This document shows, in pieces, positions 44,701 to 55,300 of a stretch of 64,000 nucleotides of DNA. A model generated the notes under the pieces. That model searched no databases. It had not been told where the DNA came from and saw only the letters and a program-made list of their open reading frames with translations. The position numbers and the translations under genes were made by a program. Numbering within the stretch: the first letter of the stretch is position 1; every line of letters begins with the position of its first letter. Location: contig CM039464.1 of NCBI GenBank assembly GCA_022414725.1, positions 3,798,347 through 3,862,346 of the forward strand. The letters run 5' to 3'. The DNA is from Microglena sp. YARC (taxonomy: Eukaryota; Chlorophyta; Chlorophyceae; Chlamydomonadales; Chlamydomonadaceae).

Positions 44701-46971
44701 CCAGAGGGAGGCAGGCCCCCCAGATCTAGTCCAGAGGGAGGCATGCCCTCAACGCCGCCCTCCAGGCGAAACCTCGCCACCCCCGCGCTCATTAACTGGG
44801 GCATGCTATGGGCTGCCTTCCTCTTTGAAAACGCCGTCCTGCCCGTGTTCATTTTGTATGTGATTCTGTTTCCCAGGGTGAACTGGGGGGGCAAGGTATA
44901 CCATAAAAGGGGGGGCAGGGTGTACCCAGTTCCTTCATAGCATGAATCCTCACCACTCCCTCGCTGATTAACTGGGGCATGCTATGGGCCGCCTTCCTCT
45001 TTGAAAACGCCATCCTGCCCGTGTTCATTGTGTATGTGATTCTGTGTCCCAGGGTGAACTGGGGGGAGCAAGGTGTAGCATAAAAAGGGGGGCAGGATGC
45101 ACCCAGTGCGTTGATAGCATGAATCCTCACCACCCCCTGCTGAATAACTGTGCATGTGGTGGGCTGCCTTCCTCCTTGAAAACGCAATCCTCCCTGTGTT
45201 TATTGTGTATGTGATTCTGTGTCCCAGGGTGAACTGGGGGGGCAAGGTTATACCATAAAGGGGGTGCAGGTGTACCCAGTGCCTCGATAGGGTGAATCCC
45301 CACCCCCACCCCAACCCCAACCCACCCTGCTGATTAACTGGGGTATGTGTTGGGTCACCTTCCTCTTTGAAAACACCATCCTCCACGGATGTGTTGTGTA
45401 TGTGATTCTGTGTCCCAGAGTGAAGTGGGGGGGGCCAGGTGTACAACAATAAGGGGGGCCCGTGCACCCAGTGCCTTGATACAGCGAACCCTTGCCACCC
45501 CCTGTTGAATAACTGTGTATGTGGTGGGCCGCCTTCCTCCCCGTGTTTATTGTGTATGTGATTCTGTGTCCCAGGGTGAAGTGGGGGGGGGCAAGGTGTA
45601 GCATAAAAAGGGGGGCCGGGTGCACCCAGTGCGTTGATAGCATGAATCCTCACCACCCCCTGCTGAATAACTGTGCATGTGGTGGGCTGCCTTCCTCCTT
45701 GAAAACGCCATCCTCCCCGTGTTTATTGTGTATGTGATTCTGTGTCCCAGGGTGAACTGGGGGGTGGGGTTGGGGGGCAGGTGTATAGCAATAATGGGGG
45801 CCGGCTGCACCCAGTGCGTTGATAGCATGAATCCTCACCACCCCCTGCTGGATAACTGGGGTATGTGGTGTGCCGCTTTCATTCTTGAAAACGCCGTCCT
45901 CCATGGATGTGTCGTGTTTGTGATTCTGAGTCCCAGGGCGAACTGGGGGTGGGGTTGGGGGGCAGGTGTATAGCAATAAGGGGGGCCGGCTGCACCCAGT
46001 GCGTCCATAGCATGAATCCTCGCCACCCCTGCGCTGATCAACTGGGGGGTGGGGTTGGGGGGCAGGTGTATAGCAAATAATGGGGCCGGCTGCCACCCAG
46101 TGCGTCAATAGCATGAATCCTCGCCACCCCCTCGCTGATCAACTGGGGGTGGGGTTGAGGGGCAGGGTGTATGGCAATAATGGGGGCCGGCTGCACCCAG
46201 TGTGTCAATAGCATGAATCCTCGCCACCCCCTCGCTGATCAACCGGGGGTGGGGGTTGGGGGCAGGTGTATGGCAATAATGGGGGCCGGCTGCACCCAGT
46301 GCGTCAATAGCATGAATCCTCGCCTCCCCCTCGCTAATCAACTGGGGGGTGGGGTTGGGGGAAGGTGTTATAGCAATAATGGGGGCCGGCTGCACCCAGT
46401 GCGTCAATAGCATAAATCCTCGCCACCCCCTCGCTGATCAACTGGGGCTTAGTTTGCTACTTGAAAGCGCCATCCTCCCCATGTGTATTGTGTATGGTGA
46501 ATGGCGGGTGGGGGGGGGGGGGGGGGGGGGGGGCACAAAAAGGGGGGACGGGTGCACTTACTGCCTTGATAGAGTGGGTCTCCTTGGCGTGGTCTGTCAG
46601 CCTTCAGGCTACTCATCATCTGCAGGCCAAGCCAAGCCAAGCCAAAAATGATTACTTTGGTTGGATTGCGGGGTCTGTCAGCCTTCAGGCTACTCACCGT
46701 CTGCAGGCCAAGCCAAAGCCAAGCCAAAAATGATTACTTTGGTTGGATTGCGGGGTCTGTCAGCCTTCAGGCTACTCACCGTCTGCAGGCCAAGCCAAGC
46801 CAAGCCAAAAATGATTACTTTGGTTGGATTGCGGGGTCTGTCAGCCTTCAGGCTACTCACCGTCTGCAGGCCAAGCCAAGCCAAGCCAAAAATGATTACT
46901 TTGGTTGGATTGCGGGGTCTGTCAGCCTTCAGGCTACTTATCTACAACGCTGCTACTACACTCCTGAGTAA
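41479..46971 (+). CDS. unidentified multi-pass membrane protein, 3' exons
   Basis: Inferred from exon edges: 41479-41773, a microexon (one of four tandem copies, see 43640-44580), 44581-44895 and 46933-46971, ending in TAA with TGTAA five bases later. Exon A leaves phase 1 and exon B needs phase 0; a 29- or 32-nt microexon (2 + 3n) bridges them. The product has an aromatic-rich segment (QYSWEQFYW), one membrane span, a Thr/Ser/Asn linker, a Pro/Gly/Ser tandem repeat and a second span. I do not recognise the family. 5' exons lie beyond the gap or further upstream. Confidence 0.55.
41803..42040 (-). mobile_element. dispersed 230-bp repeat, copy 1 (possible SINE)
   Basis: Shares GGCATCAAAACGTTTGTGGG, TTAATCGTCTCCGA, a central poly-G run and TTTCTTCACAACTTCTTC with 50034-50270. 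On the minus strand one end reads GGCAGGTTCGATTCAGGCC, a box B-like motif, so a tRNA-derived SINE in reverse orientation is likely. It sits between the real donor of exon A and the first donor decoy. Confidence 0.55.
42055..42640. repeat. TTAGTCAGTTTGGATCATGC degenerate repeat
   Basis: TTTGGATTTGGGTATTT units and then GTTAGTCAGTTTGGATCATG units in the intron after exon A. At 42622-42700 comes a degenerate copy of the last 60 nt of exon A (TATCAGCTCCGAAGCCAATT...GGGGGCGTC). Confidence 0.75.
42700..43215. mobile_element. foldback element with arms of about 200 bp
   Basis: Left arm from TCAGAGCTCTCTTCTTCGGC, right arm ending CTCCGCCAAAGAGCTCTGA; both contain GTTGCCACCTGTCGTTCCGT or its complement and a GTCCGTCCG/CGGACGGAC segment. 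No coding region. Part copies are at 21110-21180 (left arm) and 52195-52400 (right arm). Confidence 0.75.
43370..43505. repeat. dispersed repeat, second copy at 6590-6790
   Basis: AAAAAGCTATAAAAAGC series followed by GCTGTCCCTGGAGGAGGCCT and AAACCCCACTTT-A. Origin unknown. Confidence 0.55.
43640..44580 (+). repeat. fourfold amplification of a microexon and the next acceptor
   Basis: Four units carry a short exon-like block encoding about (G)GPSLTEPY (43666-43694, 44084-44113, 44303-44332, 44517-44548) plus, downstream, CATGGC(C/A)CAGGCTGGGCTGTA, the acceptor and start of exon B. Lengths are 29, 30, 30 and 32 nt; only the first and last keep the frame. The first lacks an AG acceptor (TTG) and the last leaves only 32 nt before exon B, so the copy used is not obvious. 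AACAGAAC-type and GT repeats fill the spacers. Confidence 0.6.
44581..44895 (+). CDS. membrane protein exon B
   Basis: Acceptor GGCACAG, donor AAG|GTATAC; 105 codons, phase 0. AGLYFMTSEVTALLRLLGAK is followed by four tandem copies of PEGGRPSRSS (30-bp coding repeat), then a hydrophobic span (INWGMLWAAFLFENAVLPVF and on to FPR). An earlier donor at CCCAGG|GTGAAC is possible. Confidence 0.6.
44940..46480 (+). repeat. tandem array of exon B donor edge
   Basis: About ten units. The first six or so repeat up to 110 nt of the exon B end (ALINWGMLWAAFLFEN... to PRVNWG) and the donor region; later ones keep mainly CTGATCAACTGGGG and GGGGGCAGGTGTAT. Length and fidelity fall with distance from the exon, with stops in most copies. 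Confidence 0.82.
46560..46932 (+). repeat. 81-bp array of the last exon acceptor edge
   Basis: Five units of 81-82 bp. Each has TCTGTCAGCCTTCAG|GCTACT, acceptor plus six exon bases, then CACCGTCTGCAGGCC and an AAGCCAAGCC tract. The last copy leads into the terminal exon. Confidence 0.85.
46933..46971 (+). CDS. membrane protein last exon
   Basis: GCT ACT TAT ... GAG TAA after GCCTTCAG: ATYLQRCYYTPE and stop, phase 0, matching exon B. TGTAA at 46976-46980 suggests a very short 3' UTR. Confidence 0.55.
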   Translation, partial: ATYLQRCYYTPE

Positions 46972-47179
46972 ATAATGTAATAACGATTGTGTCCGTGCTT
47001 CTGTGGCTGGGAGAGAGAGGGTTCGCTACATAAACTCAGCAAATCACTGCCGAGACTGGACAGCAGGACAGCCTGCCGACCATCCAATTGTATAACACTG
47101 TGGCTCAGGGTAAAGAGGGGGGCCACTTGGCATCACAAATAATAATCGTATGATTAAATGCTCACATAGACCGTTTAAG

Positions 47180-47345
47180 TGATACGATTGGTCTAGTGGT
47201 ACACCAAACCGCTGAAACGATGCGGGGTTGGGGTTTTCGATTCCCCCTACGGTCACCCTTAGCGTTGCAGGTCGTTGTCAACCGCGATGGTAGCTTGTCC
47301 AGTCGAGGTGGTAGACCGTTCTCTTCCCACGTGCGACGGGTTAAC
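47180..47345 (+). mobile_element. tRNA-derived SINE, copy 3 (3' truncated)
   Basis: Head with TTGGTCTAGTGGT (box A) and GGTTTTCGATTCCC (box B with one extra base), then the family body GTTGTCAACCGCGATGGTAG. It stops at TGCGACGGG before the tail. Confidence 0.75.
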
Positions 47346-47541
47346 TGTCATGTTATGTATGGTGCCGGCTTTGACTCGCGTTAACTGTCAAGTGTAAACC
47401 AGGGGTACCAGGCTTGTTTTCGGGCACTTCACAATCTAAGTTTTGAGACGTAGCTTTTTCACAACCGATCACATATTTCATGAGCCAGAATCTGCGTTTG
47501 CAACGCAATGGAATGGACGTTTTAAAATGTGTGGTTGAGTC

Positions 47542-47737
47542 CAGGGTACTACTCAGCGCGCACGCGGCAGCGCGGTGCCGGGCTGCCCTTTTGAGCCCCT
47601 CTGTGCGTTTCGCGCAGTTTTTCAACCCCCTGTGGACACAGCGCGCAGTTTTTGCGCTTTTTGCACGAAAAAGCGCAGACTAATTTGCCGTTTGTGCGCT
47701 TAAAGCGCTGACCAATTTGGCAAGAAGTAGTATCCTT
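47542..47737 (-). mobile_element. hAT-like MITE family A, copy 2
   Basis: About 196 bp with ends CAGGGTACTACT / AGTAGTATCCTT and the 8-bp duplication GTTGAGTC at 47534-47541 and 47738-47745. The interior (GCGC-rich, AAAGCGCTGACCAATTTGGC) is the inverse of copies 1 and 3. Confidence 0.83.
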
Positions 47738-47787
47738 GTTGAGTCATGAAACGTAAACAATACATGGAAGACAATTTGGGTGGACTG

Positions 47788-47974
47788 CCGGGTACTTCAA
47801 ATTGCCAAATTGGCCAGCGCTTTAGCGCACTTGAAAACAAAAAAACTGCGCTTTGTAGTTCAAAAAGTGAAAAAATTGCTTGCTGCGCCCACAGGGAGTT
47901 GCAAAAAACTGAGCTTCAAGCGCAGAGGGGGTCAAAAAGTCAGCGCTCAAAAGCGCGCGCTTTGAATTACCCTG
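47788..47974 (+). mobile_element. hAT-like MITE family A, copy 3
   Basis: About 187 bp, ends CCGGGTACTTCAAA / TTTGAATTACCCTG, with the exact 8-bp duplication GTGGACTG at 47780-47787 and 47975-47982. It lies only about 50 bp from copy 2 in opposite orientation. A solo end of the family (GCGCTTGGAAGTACCCTG) lies at about 6535-6551. Confidence 0.85.
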
Positions 47975-47982
47975 GTGGACTG

Positions 47983-48230
47983 GGTTATATCCAGATCGCA
48001 ACCAGGGATTTTCAGGGCGCTGCGTCCTCCATCGCAGACGCAATGCCAAAGGGTCCGTTGCGTCACAGGGCGCAACGTGGGAGGGTCCATTGACCAGAAA
48101 TATGGGTCCGTTGCGCCGCAGGGCGCAGGCTATAAAATTGGTTGTGTCTCAGGCAGCAGAGCCGGGGGTCCTCCTGAAGTACCTTGAAGCTGGTGATGGT
48201 GGGACGATAAGCAGCCCAGAGTTGTATAAA
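47983..48230. other. unassigned, with inverted GC-rich motif
   Basis: Contains GGGTCCGTTGCGTCACAGGGCGCAACG and a second GGGTCCGTTGCGCCGCAGGG (48051-48126). No gene. Confidence 0.4.
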
Positions 48231-49094
48231 AACATGGAACCATCCAATCCAATTACAAAACGAGGACCAGGTACATCCCATCAACCGCTTGTACTCAATA
48301 CGACGAGCAGCCAAATTGCTGGCTGAAGCTAAGTAACCAAGTTCAAGTGCAAGTACGCTTTCGCTTCTACCACTAAAAGACCTAGACAAGTTTTTAAACT
48401 GTCTAATCCGCTTAGTAAGCTCCCCGTTTACCATGTGACAATAGCAGACAATCGCATAGGGGACATGGCATCGCAAGACGGCGAGCAGCCCAGAGTTGGC
48501 TGAAAACCATGTAACAATCCAATCCTAGAAAGAGGACAGGTCCAATGAATTCACTGCCGACCACTGGACCGTGCTGCAACACATTTGATGTTGGGCAAGT
48601 CCCTTTTTTTAAGTTGTGAAAGGTATTTCACCCCAGGAGGTGGGTCTCCCGACACAAACCCAGCGACATCGAGGATCCCTTTACCAAAAAATATGTAAAT
48701 ACATATAAAATATGTATATATGTAACAGTTCAAGAGTAGCGACTAGCGAAGTAGAGTTCACGATAAGATATATCGACCGCTAGTGTGCGATTCCCTCTTG
48801 CCAGGGAGGAAATTAAGTCACAGCCACCCCTTGACCGTGTTACAAAACAAGTATCAAAATATATACGGTATGTTACAGTTCAGGGGTAGCCAAGTAGACT
48901 GAAGGGATGAGATGCATCCCATCGAACACTTGTACGGACGACCACTGTACTGTGTTACAACGCAAGCATCAAATATGTATGTATGTACTAGTACATTGCC
49001 TGTGTGGACGTTGGCCACACCTACCTGCCCCCCCCCCCCCCCCCACACACACACCACACACACACACCACCCACCTCCCTCCTTCTTTGCCCCG

Positions 49095-49126
<32 letters not shown>

Positions 49127-49209
49127 TGTATGTATATATGTATATATATATATATATATATATGTACGTAGTATATATGTTACAGTAGAGGGGTATCCCA
49201 CGATAGGTA
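48231..49209 (-). repeat. copies of the INCENP 3' end and TGTAA region
   Basis: Minus-strand pieces encoding YKR(L/S)MG and following bases recur at about 48260-48310 and 48895-48945 downstream of the true terminal exon, with TGTAACATA motifs (plus-strand TTACA) at about 48874 and near 48952, matching the signal at 49180-49184. Between them are TATG and CA microsatellites (49020-49170). Confidence 0.65.
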
Positions 49210-49353
49210 TCAGATGTATCCCATGGATCGCTTGTATGCGATCTCCTCTTGCCAAGTAATCCTATCAGCAATCCAGTTACCACTGCTCCCACGCTTGCGC
49301 CAATCCCTTCTTGCATGTCCATTGGCGTTGGTCGGGGGTGCTGGAGGCATACC
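49210..49353 (-). CDS. INCENP: INCENP exon viii (C-terminal)
   Basis: Acceptor TCTGTTCAG, 47 codons and [43 protein letters not shown] and KRSMGYI. Acceptor-edge decoys at 49446-49525 and about 49820-49860. Confidence 0.88.
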   Translation of the reverse strand, partial: GMPPAPPTNANGHARRDWRKRGSSGNWIADRITWQEEIAYKRSMGYI

Positions 49354-52300
49354 CTGAACAGACGAAGGGGCAATGCAGAGTTGTGCCATGGGTTTGTTAT
49401 GGGTTTGTGTTGTGACATCTGAGATTATATGTGTATAATGTTTTGCGCCCCCCACGCTTGCGCCAGTCCCTTCTTGCTTGTCCATTGGCGTTGGTCGGGG
49501 GTGCTGGAGGCATGCCCTTAACAGACAAAGGGGCAATGCAAAGTTGTGTCATGGCTTTGTCATGGGTTTGTGTTGGGACATCTTAAATTATATATGTAAA
49601 ATATGTTGTATGGTGAATACTGCTAGCTCCGGCTTACGCAGTGGTGTCCTTAACTTCGCGTCCTGAGAGTGGCACATTACTCGGGTGTAACAATTTCAGT
49701 TTCAATTAAAATATGTTGTGCTTGAGCCAGTCCCTCCCAGTTGAGCCAGTCCCTCCCAGTTCCTCCCAGTCCCTCTCGCTTGAGCCAGTCCCTCCCAGTC
49801 CCTCCCAGTACACACAACCTTTGGTGTTGCCCAGGGGTGCTGGAGACATGCCCTGAACTGACGAATGGGCCATGCCAAGCTAAGTCATGGTTTGATTTGA
49901 TTACATAGGTTGATGCCACACCATATATCAAACTTCAGACGGCTCACTGTGTGTCGGCAGAGTAAGCATGGGTGTAGTGTAGTATAGTACAGTTTAGTAC
50001 AGTATAGTACAGTATAGTATAGTATAGTCGGGGGGCCATCAAAACGTATGTGGGGAGGCGCACGCTGTTAATCGTCTCCGACTTGGTCGTAGACCCCGAA
50101 ACTGTTGAAAAAAGTGGAAAAAGTGTCAGGGGGCTGAGATATGGGGGGTCCCAAAAGGGGGGGGGGGGGGGGTCGAGGCCGATCTCAAAATTTCTTCACA
50201 ACTTCTTCGTCTGTGGCCAGAATCGAACGTGCAGCACACCATCGAAAACGCCTCGATGAAAGCGTTGCGAATCTTCAATCGTTGCTCGATTAGACCCAGG
50301 GTGTAATTAAGTGGATGTACTGGAAGGTACACCGAGTCTGGACGCCAACCAGAACTTCACTACCAGAGCCGACGAGTTCCCGACTTAGCAGTTGAAAGCT
50401 TAAGCAGCAGGAATCCGCGCTTGCTTACAGCAACGGATGAAAAGAAAGGTCAAGGTCAAGGCCAGGGCTGAGGCCGAGGCCAGGGCTGAGGTCGAGGCTA
50501 GAGCAGCCCAGGCCAAATCGCCCACAACTCGAGCCGAGGCGCCTTCCGCACCCGAGCCCTTGACGACAACTTGCAACATCTGCAATGCCGTGGTCCAGTG
50601 CCCTCCCAGCAACAAGGCAAGCCTTAAGTCGCACCAGGCCAGCAAGCAGTGCATGGCAGCCAAGGCGTCCAAGTCAGGCATTTCCCCCCTCTCCAAGTTC
50701 TTTAAGCCACTGTCTGGTGTTCCACCAAACTTGCTGTCACATTGTTGAGAATGATAGGGACAAAAACAAAACTGGCTTACAGCCAAAGCCCCAATCAGTA
50801 TAGGGGCCGAATATCAAGAGCCTAGCCATAAGCGCAAATGTAGCTGAACTTTAACTGGATCAGGCTAGACAACTAGTGTCCTTCATGCGGGTGTCGGGTC
50901 GATGGAGGGGTGTTTCACTGCCTAAGACCCCTTCGGCCCCACACCGTTGTATCTCATGAGACTCCTCTGACCGGCCTCTGACTGATGTTATTTATGAACT
51001 ACACTTTGTAAAAATGTAAATGCAGATGAAACTCACTAGTTGCAGCTGAGTTGCAGCTTACCTATTATTACAGGAGTTACTTTCGTGTGGGTGTGGGTGG
51101 GGGGGTGGGGGGAGTTGTGCCAGGGTGGTGGTGGGGCAGGGGTCGCTTATACACTTATACATAAGCCAAACCAAGTTTTAAGATGACTAACTGATAGAGC
51201 TCGACGCGAGGGTTAGTATGCACCTAACTTTCATTGCATAATTATTATTGGTGAGAAAGATATTAGCCTTTAAGCCAATGGGGGGGGGGGGGGGGGGGGG
51301 GGGGTAAGGGCAAAAAAAAAAAACTTCATAGCGTGTGTGTCTAAAAAATACTTCTTGATGGCCCCCCGAGTATAGTATAGTATAGTATAGTATAGTATAG
51401 TATAGTATAGTATAGTATAGTATAGTATAGTATAGTATAGTATAGTACAGTACACACACCTTGAAGATGTCCTCAAGGATGCATGCTTCCTGCTTGTTAT
51501 CATGTTGATAATGTTTCACAACTTGTAAGATCTCCCTCCCCCCCACCACCCCCACCCCCACCACCAACACACACACTACCACCTTGGAGATGTCCTCAAG
51601 AATGCATGTCTTCTGCTTGTTGTCGCGTAGTGAATGTTTCAAAACTTTGAAGACCCCCCCCCCACCACCCACCCACCCACTATCACCACACACACACCTT
51701 GAAGATGTCCTCAAGGATGCATGTCTTCTGCTTGTTGTCAAACAGCTTGTCAGGGTCGATGTTCGTTTGCCTCTTCAGCTGGGGAAGCAGGTTTGCCTGT
51801 GACAGGTGGGAAAAACACAATGATGATGGTGGTGATGGCGTCGGGGATGGTGTTAAACAGCTCGTAAGGGTCAATGTTCGTTTGCCTCTTCAGCTGGAGA
51901 AGCAGGTTTGCCTGGGACACATGGAACAAGTATGATGATGGTAAACAGCTGCTAGGCAGCTCCCCAAACTGCCTTTTATAGTGTTGATGGTGATGGTGTT
52001 GATGATGGTGATAGTGATGGTGTTGATGATGGTAGTGATGATGGTGATTGTGAGGAAGGAAGGAAGGAGGGATGGAAGGATGGAAGGGAGGGAAGGAGGC
52101 AAGGAGGGAAGAGAGGAGGAGGAGTGCAGGCAGGCAGACAGGAGGGAATGAACGAATGGAGGAGGCATCAATGGATGCATCAAGGATGACAAGTCCTAGG
52201 AAAATTGGCGGATAGTGTTGTCCATCGGAACGGCAGGTGGCAGCGGAATGGAGGGGACCGAAGCCAATTAGTTACGAAGCAGTTGGCTGACGCGTCAGGC

Positions 52301-55300
52301 TTCGTCTTAGCGGGGTGCTCGGGGCGGTCGCACAGACGGACAACGGGTCAACGGGGTTAATTTGGGGGGTATTTTGCTCATGCCCCCCAGAAGGGGGGGC
52401 ACCGTTAAAAGGGAATCGGCTTGTTGCCGAAAATGAGTGTACCGCAGCGGCCCCCCTGAGCTTGTCCCCCCCCCCCCCCCCCCGGGCAGAACTCACATGA
52501 AAGGCCCAATCAGGGATTGGCTTCTTCTTCGCATCCGGGGTAACTTCATCCTCTGAACCGCTGTCACTCCTGTGCATTGACAATGAATTCCCTGGGTGAC
52601 CAATTTGGGAGTGCGCATGACCTACAGGCCGACGAAGGCCTGTCTAATGACAATGCTATACACAGCAATGCAAATAATATGGGGAACTGCTTCCTCTGAA
52701 TTGCTGCAACTCCTGTGCACCAGCCATGAATTCCTGGGGTGAACAATTTGGGCATGTCTAAGTAATATAAAGCAATGCAAACAATCCGGGGCCATTTTGT
52801 CCCTTGAATCTCTGTCACTCCAGTGCATCAGCAGTACAAAAAAAGATAACGCCTGGAGTGACATGGTGTAAAGGGGTTCCTCCAGTACGCCGCAGCTGGT
52901 GAAAGTCACCATGGCAGACAAAGTAACTTGAGATGTTGTAGTTAAAGTTGATAGCTGTGGGTTTGGCCCCCGTAGTGCGGCCACAAGGGGACCTCTTCAG
53001 AGGGGGAGTTTGTAGTGGCAGATGTCGCGGATTCACCCATTACAACTCTAATTTACCCCCCTGCCCCCCCAATTGTGGTTCAACCCTTGCCGCCGCACAC
53101 CTGTATGGTGAGATGTCGTAGTTGAAGTTGATAGCTGTGGGTTTGGCTCCCGGAGTGCGGCCACCAGGTGTCCTCCTCACTGAGTCGACATAGGGGGAGC
53201 TGGTGATGGCGGCTATGTTGCGTGCCTCCTTGGCCTGCATGGCACGGGACAGGCGGGTGGGTGGTCAGTGTGACAAGCAACAGGTTAGGACGGGCACATT
53301 GGGAGGTGTACAATGCCTAATGGAATACAGGCGGGTGGATGGTCAGTGGGACAAGCAACAGGGGAAATCACGTGGGGAGGTGTAATATGGGCCGTGGAAA
53401 AAGGGAGAAAATGGGCATAGGGGGGAGCTGGTGATGGCGGCTTTGTTGCCTGCCTCCTTGGCCTGCATGGCACGGGGCAGGCGGGTGGGTCGTCAGTGTG
53501 ACAAGAAACAGGTTAGGACGGGCACATTGGGAGGTGTACAATGCCTAACGGAATACAGGCGGGTGGATGGTCAGTGAGGCCAGCAACTGGTTAGGAGGGG
53601 AAAGCTTGTGGGGAGGTGTAATGTGGCCTGTGGAAAAAGGGATAAGAATGGGCACTGAGGGGGAGCTGGTGGTGGCAGCTATGTTGCGTGCCTCATTAAT
53701 CTGCATGGCAGGGCGCAGGCGGGTGAATGGTCAGTGAGGCCAGCAACTGGTTAGGAGGGGAATGGGCTTGTGGGGAGTTGTAATGTGGCCTGTGGAAAAA
53801 ACGATAAAAGAAGACATAGGGGGATCTGGCGATTGGTGCTATGTTGCGTGCCTCCTTGGCAGCTAAGATTCGTTGGGCCAGTGTAGCCCCAGCCATCCAA
53901 TTAACAAAGTTTTTTTGGAATTCAAAATGTTGTACTCACCACTTGTCCTGCTGTTGCCCTTGCTGCTGCCTCTTGGCAGCCAGTATTTGTTGTGTATTGT
54001 GTTTGTATGTGTGTTGTGTATTTGTATTGTGTATTTGTAGCCCCACCCGTAACAATTTTCTTCAAAATTCAAAATGGTGCACTCACCACTTCTGCTGGTG
54101 TGCGAGGTGGATAGTGCAACCCGCAACCCACCCATTCAATCAACCAAGTTTTCAAAATTCAAAATGGTCCAATCACCACTTCTGCTGGTGTGCAGGGTGG
54201 CTGCTGCTGCTGCTGCCTCTTCGCAGCCAGAGTTTGTTGTGCCAGTGCAGTAGTCCCTACTCGTGACCCCAGTTGCTATTTTCTTCAAAATTCAAAAAAG
54301 AGTTCTCACCACTTCTGCTGGTGTGCCGGGTGGCTGCTTCTTCTTCTTGGCAGCCAGCATTTGTTGTGCCAGTGTCGTAGCCCCACCCACAACCCCGGTT
54401 ACAATTTTCTTCAAAATTCAAAAAAGCGTACTCACCACTTTTGCTGGTGTGCAGGGTGGCTGCTGCTGCTTCTTGGCAGCCAGCATTTGTTGTATCATTG
54501 CCGTAGCCCCACCCGTGACCCCAGCCAGCAAAATGCCCGAATTTCAAACTAGTCTAATCACCACTTCTGCTGGTGTGCCGGGTGGCTTCTTCTTCTTCTT
54601 CTTGGAAGCCAGGGTTCTGTTGTGCCATTGCAGTAGCCCCACCTGCGACCCCAGTTACTATTTTCTTCAACATTAAAAATGGTCTACTCACCACTTTTGC
54701 TGGTGTGCAGGGTGGCTGCTGCTGCTGCTGCTACCTCTTGGCAGCCAGAGTTTGTTGTGCCATTGCAGTAGCCCCACCTGCGACCCCAGTTACTATTTTC
54801 TTCAAGATGGCTTCTTCTTCTTCTTCTTCTTCTTCTTCTTCTACTCCTTCTACTTCTTCTTGGCAGCCACGATTTGTCTCTCCAGTGCAGTAGCCCCTAC
54901 TTGCAATCCACCCATTCAATCAACCAAGTTTTCAAAATTAAAAGTGTTCCACTCACCACTTCTGCTGGCGTGCAGGGTGGCTGCTGCTGCTTCTTGGCAG
55001 CCAGGATGAGTTATACCAGTGCAGTAGCCCCACCCGCAACCCACCCATTCAATCAACCAAGTTTTCAAAATTAAAAGTGTTCCACTCACCACTTCTGCTG
55101 GCGTGCAGGGTGGCTGCTGCTGCTTCTTGGCAGCCAGGATGAGTTATACCAGTGCAGTAGCCCCACCCGCAACCCACCCATTCAATCAACCAAGTTTTCA
55201 AAATTAAAAGTGTTCCACTCACCACTTCTGCTGGCGTGCAGGGTGGCTGCTGCTGCTTTTTGGCAGCCAGTATTTGTTGTGCAAGCGCAGTAGCCCCACC

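Noticed and set aside
44930..45940. Treating each exon B-like unit as a separate gene or exon
   Set aside because: Copies carry stops, lack their own acceptors and lie on the intron side of the true donor.
47185..47260. Possible tRNA gene
   Set aside because: Same SINE family, with an extra base in the T-arm.
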